Part shown: positions 55,144-62,571 of the stretch, one piece after another
Position numbering within the stretch: position 1 is the stretch's first letter
Layout: the number at the start of each line of letters is the position of its first letter
NCBI RefSeq assembly: GCF_022827545.1
Contig: NZ_CP094669.1
Location: 3,438,001 to 3,502,000 of the forward strand
Source: Hymenobacter tibetensis
Lineage (GTDB): Bacteria > Bacteroidota > Bacteroidia > Cytophagales > Hymenobacteraceae
Direction of reading: 5' to 3'
Length of the DNA: 64,000 nt
Notes under the pieces: generated by a model
What the model was told of the DNA's origin: nothing
The model's input: the letters and a program-made list of their open reading frames with translations, nothing else
Databases searched by the model: none
Program-made: the position numbers and the translations under genes

Positions 55144-55918
55144 GCTGCGCGGCTTCAACAAAGATTTCAGACGCCGCGAGGCGGGTCTCTAAGAACTGAA
55201 CGTAGGCTTGGCGGTGGGCTTCCGTCGACTGAAACGGCGTATCTCCCAGCAGCCACTCATCGGGAATCAGCGCCACTATAGCCCGGATGTGCTCTGGCGT
55301 CAGCAGGGCCCGAAACTCGGCATCGACGGCGGCCAGCTCCGAGGCCTGGGGCAGCAGCACATGGTCTTTGATTTGCGCAAAGGGGCGTCGGGCTTGCTCT
55401 TCCACATTCTGCCAGGCGTGGTGAAAGTAGAACGCTGCGCCGTGGTCAATCAGCCACAACTCTTTGTGCCACATCAGCATGTTGGTATTGCGCGGCGTGC
55501 GGTCCACGTTGGTTATCAGGCAGTCCAGCCACACAATCTGCGAGGCCAGCCGCGGCTCTACGGTGGTCACGAGGGCATCGAAGGTAATGGCACCGGACAG
55601 GTAGTGCAGCGCCAAGTTGAGGCCTTCGCTGGCCCGCAGCAAATCCTGGATTTCCTCGTCGGGCTCGGTGCGGCCAAACGCTTCGTCGAGGGTAATGAAC
55701 ACGATTTCTGGCACCCGCAAGCCCAGGGCTCGGGCCAACTCGCCGGCCAGCAGCTCGGCAATCAGGGCTTTCGCCCCCTGCCCTGCTCCCCGAAACTTAA
55801 GCACGTACAAAAACCCGTCTTCGGCTTCTACCAGGCCTGGCAGGGAGCCGCCTTCTCGCAACGGTTTCACATACCGCGTCACCTCCACGGTGCGCAGTTC
55901 AGGTGGACTATACTTCAT
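55121..55918 (-). CDS. HipA-like kinase family protein
   Basis: 265 residues. VEVTRYVKPLREGGSLPGLVEAEDGFLYVLKF gives the nucleotide-binding beta sheet with Lys41; ITNVDRTPRNTNML holds the catalytic Asp139 and Asn144, and LIDHGAAF the metal motif (DHG, residues 158-160), as in HipA-type kinases. Shorter than true HipA and without the HipB-linked N-terminal domain. The DUF3037 gene overlaps its 3' end. Conserved HipA-like/DUF3037 pairs occur in several phyla (recollection), function unproven; a toxin-antitoxin role is possible but there is no HipB. Confidence 0.85.
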   Translation of the reverse strand: MKYSPPELRTVEVTRYVKPLREGGSLPGLVEAEDGFLYVLKFRGAGQGAKALIAELLAGELARALGLRVPEIVFITLDEAFGRTEPDEEIQDLLRASEGLNLALHYLSGAITFDALVTTVEPRLASQIVWLDCLITNVDRTPRNTNMLMWHKELWLIDHGAAFYFHHAWQNVEEQARRPFAQIKDHVLLPQASELAAVDAEFRALLTPEHIRAIVALIPDEWLLGDTPFQSTEAHRQAYVQFLETRLAASEIFVEAAQHARKALV

Positions 55919-55976
55919 AGCGCGAAATTGAGTATTTATTTCTGTAGCGCGGAACGGATTTTCTGTGGCTGCCGCG

Positions 55977-57563
55977 CTACTGCCGACCTGGGCCGTAGAG
56001 CACCTGCCCGGCTCGGCGCTTGGTGTGCTGCCCCTCCCGAACGGTTAGTTGGCCGTTGACCAGTACGTAGCGCATGCCTACACTGTAGTGGTGCGGCTCG
56101 GTGAAGGTGGATTTCTCGGCCACTTCACTGGGGTCGAACACCACCAAGTCGGCGGCGAGGCCGGGACGCAGCAGGCCCCGGTCGGTGAGGCCGAAGGTTT
56201 GGGCGGGCAGCGAGGTCATGCGGCGTACGGCTTCCTCTAGGCTGATGATGTGCAGCTCACGCACGTAGCGGCCCAGCACCCGGGCATTGGAGCCGTAGCC
56301 GCGCGGGTGTGGTACGCCCTCCTGCCACACCCGGATGCTGGCATCGGAGGCCACCATATTGAAGGGGTAACGCATAATCTGCTGCACATCCAGCTCGCTC
56401 ATGCCATGGAACACCATGCCCGCATCGTGCTGCAATACCAAGTCTAAAATGGTGGCGGCTTCGGCGCGGGCTTTGTGGGGCCGCCCCCGGCGCTGGTTGA
56501 TGGCCTCGATGCTCAGGCCGTTGTAGCTCGGGTCGGGGGGGAAACTGGCCACCACAGCATAGCCGAAGTGGCGCAGCTTTTTCTGCCGCAGGCGCTTCAC
56601 CATGGCCTCTTCCACCGCCGACCGCACCGCGGGCCGGGCCAGCCGCATCCGCAACGAGTCGCGGCCGTCGGCTTGCACGTTGTCGGGGAGCAATGTGCTG
56701 AGGGAGGTGGAGCTGGCCGTGTAGGGATACTGGTCGATGGTGACTTCCTGGCCGCTTTGGCGGGCGGTTTCTATCATCGTTAGCAGGTCGTCGGCGTGGC
56801 CCCAGTTCTGTTGGCCGCCCAGCTTGAGGTGTGATATTTCAACCGGCAAACTCGCTTCCTTGCCTATTAGCAGGGCTTCCTGAATGGCCTGCCGAACACT
56901 GTCGCCTTCGTTGCGCATGTGAGTGGCGTAGAGACCCCGGTAGCGGGCTGCCACGCGGGCCAGCCGCACCAGTTCCGGCGTGCGGGTGTAGGTTCCGGGA
57001 ATATAAATCAGCCCCGAGGACATGCCCACGGCCCCGGCTTGCATGGCTTGTTCCACTAGGGTTTCCATCTGCCCCAACTCTGCTTCGGTAGGGGCGCGGT
57101 TGGCGCGGCCCATCACGGTTTTGCGCACCGACCCGTGCCCGACCAACGAGGCCACGTTTACGGAAAGGTGCAGGCTATCAAGGAAAGTGAAATACCGACG
57201 CAAATCGGGCCGCGAGGAACCACAATTGCCCGTTACAACCGTTGTTACGCCGTCGTAGAGGAAATTGTCGGCGGTGGGCTGACGTACTTCGTCGTCTTCG
57301 ATATGGGTGTGCACGTCGATAAAGCCGGGCGCTACTATCAGACCGCGGGCGTCGAGGACGGTATCGGCGGGGTAGTCTTTCGGGAGCCGGCCAACGGCTA
57401 AAATGCGGCCTGCTTGCACAGCCACATCGGCGTAGAACCAGGCGTTGCCGGTTCCGTCGAGCACGCGGCCGTTGCGGATAAGCAGGTCGGCGCGTTGCTG
57501 CTGCGCCGTGCCAGGTTGCGCCAGCAACAAAGCTCCCATCCAGAATATCAGTACACGCCACAT
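55977..57563 (-). CDS. Secreted N-acyl-D-amino-acid deacylase family amidohydrolase
   Basis: 528 residues from the ATG at 57563 (MWRVLIFWMGALLL); the longer frame runs through a palindromic repeat and is rejected. Signal peptide ends near GTAQ. Amidohydrolase motifs VAPGFIDVHTHIEDD, TVVTGNCGSS (the Cys of D-aminoacylases), GMSSGLIYIPGTYT, YATHMRNEGD, ISHLKLGGQQNWG, and a C-terminal PGLAADLVVFDP. These identify the D-aminoacylase/N-acyl-D-Glu deacylase group. Hydrolyses N-acyl-D-amino acids in the periplasm. The short 3' spacing to neighbours gives no operon. Confidence 0.92.
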   Translation of the reverse strand: MWRVLIFWMGALLLAQPGTAQQQRADLLIRNGRVLDGTGNAWFYADVAVQAGRILAVGRLPKDYPADTVLDARGLIVAPGFIDVHTHIEDDEVRQPTADNFLYDGVTTVVTGNCGSSRPDLRRYFTFLDSLHLSVNVASLVGHGSVRKTVMGRANRAPTEAELGQMETLVEQAMQAGAVGMSSGLIYIPGTYTRTPELVRLARVAARYRGLYATHMRNEGDSVRQAIQEALLIGKEASLPVEISHLKLGGQQNWGHADDLLTMIETARQSGQEVTIDQYPYTASSTSLSTLLPDNVQADGRDSLRMRLARPAVRSAVEEAMVKRLRQKKLRHFGYAVVASFPPDPSYNGLSIEAINQRRGRPHKARAEAATILDLVLQHDAGMVFHGMSELDVQQIMRYPFNMVASDASIRVWQEGVPHPRGYGSNARVLGRYVRELHIISLEEAVRRMTSLPAQTFGLTDRGLLRPGLAADLVVFDPSEVAEKSTFTEPHHYSVGMRYVLVNGQLTVREGQHTKRRAGQVLYGPGRQ

Positions 57564-57628
57564 AGCCAGCCGGAGTTGGTAAAAATTCCCTGCTGGAAAG
57601 ATAGCACGGTTTGCTAACCAGCTTACAA

Positions 57629-57730
57629 GCGTAGAGACGCCACACCTAGCGTTTCGTCGTTGAACGGCTGGCATTGTTCTTAGTGAACACCATCCGCAAC
57701 AACGAAACGCCAAGTGTGGCGTCTCTACGC
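57629..57730. repeat. Large palindrome with 34-bp arms
   Basis: Arm 57629-57662 (GCGTAGAGACGCCACAC...) and arm 57697-57730 are complementary over 34 bp with three differences, each of which still permits G-U pairing; the loop is 34 bases. It lies between the D-aminoacylase start and the SelO stop. Length, symmetry and the GTAGAGACGC ends resemble dispersed intergenic palindromes or small MITE-like elements. Confidence 0.8.
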
Positions 57731-57750
57731 TCGGTTCGTATGACTAGTGG

Positions 57751-59349
57751 TTAGGAACTACACGAAAGCGTAGCGCAACCCGGTTTGTCACTGGCCCAGG
57801 CGGGGCGCTTGGCGGCTAAGTCGTCGTGCTCAGGCTGCTCGTCGTAGGGGGTTTTCAGTACCTGCATCAGCCGGTTCAGAAAGGACAGGTCGCCGGCTTC
57901 GGCGGCTTCAATGGCCTGCTGCGCCAGGTAATTGCGCAATACGTACTTCGGATTCACGCGCAACATTCCTTCCCGAATAGCCGTGGACCCGGTGGGTTCT
58001 TGCCGAACACGGGCAGCGTACCGCGACAACCATTCCAGCAAGAGCTGAGAGCGGCCTGACAGCTCCGGGTAGCCCGCAGCAGCCAACAACTCCTGGAACC
58101 GAGCGTCTTCGTTGCCAGGGCTCGATACTAGGTCGGAAGCCACGTGCGAAAGGTGCCGGAAGAACAAGGTCATGTCCACGGCTGCTTCCGCGAGGGCTTC
58201 ATACAGGCTCTCAATCAGCTGGTGGTCGTCCTGACCTTCGGTGTTCAACCCTAGCTTGCGCATCATCATCTGGTGCTGCGTGGTGGCCATGGTGGTGCGG
58301 TACAGCTCCAAACCGATGTTGAGGTCTTCCACATTGGCCACCAGCGGCGCCAGGGCCCGGGCCAGTTGGTACAGGTTCCAGAGCCCGACGTGCGGCTGCT
58401 GCCCGAAAGCGTAGCGGCGGCTGCTGAAGTCGGTGGTGTTGGGGGTCCAGTCGGGGTCGTAGGGTTCCAGCCAGCCGTAAGGGCCATAGTCGATAGTGAG
58501 GCCGAGGATAGACATATTATCGGTGTTCATCACGCCGTGCACGAAGCCCACCGACATCCAGTGCGCAATCATAACGGCGGTGCGGCGGCACACTTCCTCG
58601 AACCAGCGCAAATACACCTGGGGGCTCGGCTCCCCTAGCTCGGGGTAGTGGTGGCGAATCACGTAGTCGGCCAGGGCGCGCAGGTTGTCCATTTCGCCGG
58701 TGGCCGTCATAATCTGGAAGTTGCCGAACCGGATAAAGGTGGGCGCCACCCGCGCCACCACCGCGCCCGGCTCCGGCTTGGCATTGCCGTTGTAGAACAT
58801 GTCGCGTATCACCTGGTCGCCGGTGCCCACTAAACTCAGGGCCCGGGTGGTAGGCACGCCCAGGTAGTACATGGCTTCGCTGCACAGAAATTCGCGCAAA
58901 GAAGAACGCAGTACTGCCCGACCATCGGCACGGCGCGAATACGGCGTAGGGCCGGCCCCTTTCAACTGGATTTCCCAGCCGGAGCCATCCACCGCGGTTA
59001 CCTCGCCCAGCGAAATTGCCCGGCCATCCCCCAGCTGCCCGGCCCAGCTACCAAACTGGTGCCCGCCGTAACGAGCCGCAAACGGCTTCATGCTGTCCGT
59101 GACTCGGTTGCCAGCCAGGGCATCTACCGCCAGGCCGCGCTCGGCAGGCCGGTCGAGGCCCAGATACGCCGCCAAGTCATCGGACCAGGCCAACAAATGC
59201 GGATCGGCAACGGGCGTGGGGTCAATACGGGAATAGTGGTAGCCCGGTACTTGGCGCGGCAGCTTGTTGGGGGCTACCTCGCCGCGGAGCTCCTCCACGA
59301 AGGAGTTTTGAAACGTAACTTGCTCTAGAGGTTCAACGTGTGTGGCCAT
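57751..59349 (-). CDS. selO: SelO-type protein AMPylase (YdiU/UPF0061)
   Basis: 532 residues. Family blocks MKPFAARYGGHQFGSWAGQLGDGRAI, GAGPTPYSRRADGRAVLRSSLREFL, GVPTTRALSLVGTG, VRVAPTFIRFGNF-like VARVAPTFIRFGNFQ, HGVMNTDNMSILGLTIDYGPYGW (catalytic Asn and Asp). The kinase-fold enzyme transfers AMP from ATP to Ser/Thr/Tyr of target proteins in oxidative stress, in the cytoplasm. The C-terminus is KPGCATLSCSS: a Cys-Ser-Ser end like the position that carries Sec-Ser-Ser in eukaryotic SelO. Length normal. Alone on this strand. Confidence 0.95.
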   Translation of the reverse strand: MATHVEPLEQVTFQNSFVEELRGEVAPNKLPRQVPGYHYSRIDPTPVADPHLLAWSDDLAAYLGLDRPAERGLAVDALAGNRVTDSMKPFAARYGGHQFGSWAGQLGDGRAISLGEVTAVDGSGWEIQLKGAGPTPYSRRADGRAVLRSSLREFLCSEAMYYLGVPTTRALSLVGTGDQVIRDMFYNGNAKPEPGAVVARVAPTFIRFGNFQIMTATGEMDNLRALADYVIRHHYPELGEPSPQVYLRWFEEVCRRTAVMIAHWMSVGFVHGVMNTDNMSILGLTIDYGPYGWLEPYDPDWTPNTTDFSSRRYAFGQQPHVGLWNLYQLARALAPLVANVEDLNIGLELYRTTMATTQHQMMMRKLGLNTEGQDDHQLIESLYEALAEAAVDMTLFFRHLSHVASDLVSSPGNEDARFQELLAAAGYPELSGRSQLLLEWLSRYAARVRQEPTGSTAIREGMLRVNPKYVLRNYLAQQAIEAAEAGDLSFLNRLMQVLKTPYDEQPEHDDLAAKRPAWASDKPGCATLSCSS

Positions 59350-59549
59350 AACTCAAGGGCAATTAGGGTGCTTGGTGGGAAAGAGAGAGAGTGATTTCGG
59401 TTGCCGCGGACAGTGCGCGGCAAGTTGGCTAACGCTGATTAGGCGCGCATGTTTCCGCTTCTTTCGTCAAGCTAGACCATAAAACCGCACACTTCAGCAG
59501 CAAATTGCGCGGGGCTTTTGCACCAACGTTGAGCTTGCGAAGCTGCCGT

Positions 59550-59969
59550 CTAGCGGTAGTATGCGCAGGTGCGCTTCATCACCTCGCTTGGGTCTTCCCA
59601 ATACGCATTGTCTAGCGCATCAAGGGCCCGCAACTCTTTTTTGGTGAGGAATTCGGGAATATCCCACAGCTTCTTTATTCGCGTGTCGTCTTCCAAACGG
59701 ACTAGTATCTGGTAGGCTTCCTGTACAATGCGAGCAGCCTCGGTTGCTTGAATGACAGTTAAGGCCCGCAGTGCTAGTACATACGCCTCGTGGCCCCAGT
59801 TGCAAAAGAACTGGATAAACCCTCCGTTATGCATATCCATTTCCAGCTTCCAGATGGCCGCCAATTCTTGCTCCCGTTCGGTTAGGGCACTCCAATTGCT
59901 TTGGTTGCTTATCAGCTTGTCGAGAGCAGGCTCCGTGAGCTTGTCCCATTCTTCGTAGAATTCTTCCAT
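59550..59969 (-). CDS. DUF4375/DMP19 family protein
   Basis: 139 residues. WSALTEREQELAAIWKLEMDMHNGGFIQFFCNWG with the conserved N-G-G-F-x-Q-F-F motif near residue 50, then AYVLALRALTVIQATEAARIVQEA. This is the DUF4375 (DMP19-like) immunity-type family: DMP19 proteins of Neisseria and relatives mimic DNA and bind a repressor (established for one member). Function here unknown; no toxin gene adjacent. No signal peptide. Confidence 0.82.
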   Translation of the reverse strand: MEEFYEEWDKLTEPALDKLISNQSNWSALTEREQELAAIWKLEMDMHNGGFIQFFCNWGHEAYVLALRALTVIQATEAARIVQEAYQILVRLEDDTRIKKLWDIPEFLTKKELRALDALDNAYWEDPSEVMKRTCAYYR

Positions 59970-60022
59970 TACTTACACCTAATGCGGCTATGCATCGTGA
60001 AAATAACTAGCCCAAGGCCGGA

Positions 60023-60063
60023 CAGTACGATAGCAAGCGCCAGACTTGCTTGCTATCGTACTG
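60023..60063 (-). terminator. Hairpin after the royal-jelly-type gene
   Basis: CAGTACGATAGCAAG (60023-60037) and its exact complement (60049-60063) start one base past the stop at 60065 on the minus strand. No T-run, so termination strength uncertain. Confidence 0.7.
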
Positions 60064-60064
60064 C

Positions 60065-61141
60065 TTATTGCAGCTTCACCTTATACAGCCGGAACGGATA
60101 TTGCACCCGGTCTTGGCCGTTGTTCCATTTGGGGGTGCGCTCGATTTGCGCGGCCGTGAGGTAGAGGTAGCCATCGGGGCCGATACCGAACGAGTCGGGC
60201 CAGAGCAGGCGCGGGTCGCGCACTACGGTTTCAAAGCGGCCGGCGGGCGTAACGCGGCGCACGGCATGGTTAGGCGAGTCGGTGAGGTATACGTTGCCGG
60301 CTTTGTCGGCTATCATGCCGTGGGAAATGCCGGTTTCACCCACTTCTTCCACGCGGGCCGCCACGTCGGTGGGTTTGAGGGTGGTGTTGCGCAGCGCGTC
60401 CGTTTGGATGCGGTAGAGCTTGGTTTGGTTGATGGCGCGATAGTAGAGGTACTGGAAGTCGGGCGTGAGGGCAATGCCGTTGACGTTGCTGCTGAAGGGC
60501 TTGCTGGCTTTGTCGCGTACTTCCTTGCCATCAATGCGCAGCACAAAGCCTGGGGCGGCGGCTGTTGATTTATGGCCCTGAAGCAGCAGGCGGCTCTTGC
60601 CCGTGCGCAGGTCGAGTACCACCAGCGCGGCGAGTTTGGGGTCGGAAAGGTAGGCTACCTGGTTGCGAGTATCCACCTGAATGTCGTTGAGGCCCGACCG
60701 TTCGCGGGGCAGGTCCTCGAAGTGGTAGACGCGCTCCACTTTGTTGGTGCTTAGGTTGATTTTCAGCAGCTTGATACCCGCTAGCAGCGGGGCCTCATCG
60801 GCCGGGTTGGCGGGGTCGAGCACCCATAGTGCGTCGTTTTGATCCACGAACAGGGCCTGCACGTTTACGAAGCGGCTGGTGGCCCGCAAGGAGTCCCATT
60901 GATTCCATTCGGCGTTGGGGTACGGCTGCCGCTTGCCCTGCACTATTTCCGCCAGGCCGTAGTCGTAGTCGGTGGGCTTCTTGGGGAACGTAACGAAGAT
61001 GCGTCCCTGCTGCGACACGGCTACTCCGATGGGTTGGTGCCGGCCAAATGCTGCTACTTCTAGCAGCGGCGTTGCTGGGTTTTGCGCGTAAGCGGCCAAG
61101 CACGTGACAGCGAAGAAGAACAGGCCAAGAAAGTATTTCAC
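60065..61141 (-). CDS. Secreted major-royal-jelly-protein/yellow family propeller protein
   Basis: 358 residues with a signal peptide ending AAYAQ. PIGVAVSQQGRIFVTFPKK, LDPANPADEAPLLAGIKLLKINLSTNKVERVYHFEDLP, GLNDIQVDTRNQVAYLSDPKLAALVVLDL and SSNVNGIALTPDFQYLYYRAI are the blades of MRJP/yellow proteins, some of which act on dopachrome-type quinones or bind amines. Substrate unknown here. It diverges from the SMP-30 gene across 168 bases, so two propeller proteins may share regulation. Confidence 0.9.
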   Translation of the reverse strand: MKYFLGLFFFAVTCLAAYAQNPATPLLEVAAFGRHQPIGVAVSQQGRIFVTFPKKPTDYDYGLAEIVQGKRQPYPNAEWNQWDSLRATSRFVNVQALFVDQNDALWVLDPANPADEAPLLAGIKLLKINLSTNKVERVYHFEDLPRERSGLNDIQVDTRNQVAYLSDPKLAALVVLDLRTGKSRLLLQGHKSTAAAPGFVLRIDGKEVRDKASKPFSSNVNGIALTPDFQYLYYRAINQTKLYRIQTDALRNTTLKPTDVAARVEEVGETGISHGMIADKAGNVYLTDSPNHAVRRVTPAGRFETVVRDPRLLWPDSFGIGPDGYLYLTAAQIERTPKWNNGQDRVQYPFRLYKVKLQ

Positions 61142-61309
61142 GAAGAAGCAGGGTTGAGCTTGAAAAGAGGGACACTTGGAGCCAAGGCGCGCTGCTGGCG
61201 CGGACTACGCTACCTTCCCTACGGCTGGGTTTCCTTAGGGTTAATGCGCGCAACCGTAACCTTCCTTCCTGCCGCCGGGTAGACCAAGCAGCCCATACCT
61301 TCCCCACCC

Positions 61310-62329
61310 ATGCGCTTTCCACTTCTATTGCTGCTCTCGTGGCTGCCTCTTGCGGCGGCCACGGCCCAAAAGCCCCCGGCCCGCTTCACCACCATTGGCC
61401 GCATTGTCCGGCAGTCCCCAGCCCTCGACCAGCTGCTGGCCCCAGGCGCCCAAATTGAAATTGTGGCGGCCGGCCTCGGGCACACCGAAGGGCCCGTGTG
61501 GGTGCCCGATAGCAGCATGCTACTTTTCACCGACGCTCCTACCCGCACCGTGTACCGGTGGTCGGCCGCGAGCGGGCTCAGCAAGTTTCTAGAGCACACC
61601 GGCTACTCGGGTCGCATGCCCTACGGCAAAGAGCCCGGCTCCAACGGCCTCGCCCTCGATGGCCGCGGCAACCTACTCATCTGCGACCATGGCGACCGGC
61701 GGCTGGCGCTGCTTCCGTTAGCTGGCAAAAGCGGCAAGCGCACCCTCACCGACAACTTCCAGGGCAAGCGCTACAACAGTCCCAACGACGTGGTAACGCA
61801 CCCCACCAACCGTAGCTTCTACTTCACCGACCCACCCTACGGCTTGCCCCAGCAAACCCAAGACGTAGCCAATCGTGAGTTGCCTGTCTGCGGCGTGTAC
61901 CGGCTCGCTCCCGACGGCAACGTCACGCAGGAAGTCAACGACCTCGCTCTGCCCAACGGCCTCGCTTTCAGCCCCGATGGCCGCACGCTTTACGTTTCGC
62001 AGTCTGACTCCCTGCGCCCCCTCATTATGGCCTACGACGTGCGGCCTAGTGGTCAACTCGGCAAGGGGCGCGTGTTTTTCGACATGAGCAAGCTCAACCG
62101 GCCCCGGCCCAAGGAAACGCCCGATGGGCTAAAAACCGACCGCAACGGCAATATCTGGGCTTCCGGCTTCGGGGGCATCGTTGTGCTATCGGCGCGGGGG
62201 CAGCACCTGGGCACCATCGACACCGGCGAAGTGGTGGCCAACTGTGCCTGGGGCGACGACGGGCGTACGCTCTACATTGCCTCCGGCAGCTTCTTATGTC
62301 GGGTAAAAACCTTGGCGCAAGGTTTCTGA
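61310..62329 (+). CDS. Secreted SMP-30/gluconolactonase family protein
   Basis: 339 residues. Signal peptide ends near ATAQ. GHTEGPVWVPDSSMLLFTDAPTRTVYRW (metal Glu), NGLALDGRGNLLICDHGDRR, NSPNDVVTHPTNRSFYFTDPPYG (metal Asn and Asp), LPNGLAFSPDGRTLYVSQS and DGLKTDRNGNIWASGFGG are the calcium-lactonase hallmarks. Hydrolyses aldonolactones or related esters in the periplasm. Complete. Divergent from the royal-jelly-type gene. Confidence 0.93.
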   Translation: MRFPLLLLLSWLPLAAATAQKPPARFTTIGRIVRQSPALDQLLAPGAQIEIVAAGLGHTEGPVWVPDSSMLLFTDAPTRTVYRWSAASGLSKFLEHTGYSGRMPYGKEPGSNGLALDGRGNLLICDHGDRRLALLPLAGKSGKRTLTDNFQGKRYNSPNDVVTHPTNRSFYFTDPPYGLPQQTQDVANRELPVCGVYRLAPDGNVTQEVNDLALPNGLAFSPDGRTLYVSQSDSLRPLIMAYDVRPSGQLGKGRVFFDMSKLNRPRPKETPDGLKTDRNGNIWASGFGGIVVLSARGQHLGTIDTGEVVANCAWGDDGRTLYIASGSFLCRVKTLAQGF

Positions 62330-62571
62330 TTCTCAACTCCCTACCACTCCATTGCATTCAGTGGAGTTCTATTCGTGTCTGGCCCCGCCTGGCCCTTGGG
62401 TGTGCCTTCAAGGGAAGCGTTGGAGCGGTTGCCGAGCGCCGCCTAGCGCCCCGGCAACATTTGGCTACCAGATAACCTTTGCCATCTGAGAGAAGTATTC
62501 TACTGCAACTGATAAGCTTGCGGCACGCGCAGGTTCTATTTTGCTCAGTGCTTAAAGCTGCCTGTTACGCT

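Noticed and set aside
59550..59969. DUF4375 protein as immunity partner of a toxin
   Set aside because: No toxin gene beside it; family role is too uncertain for a system call.
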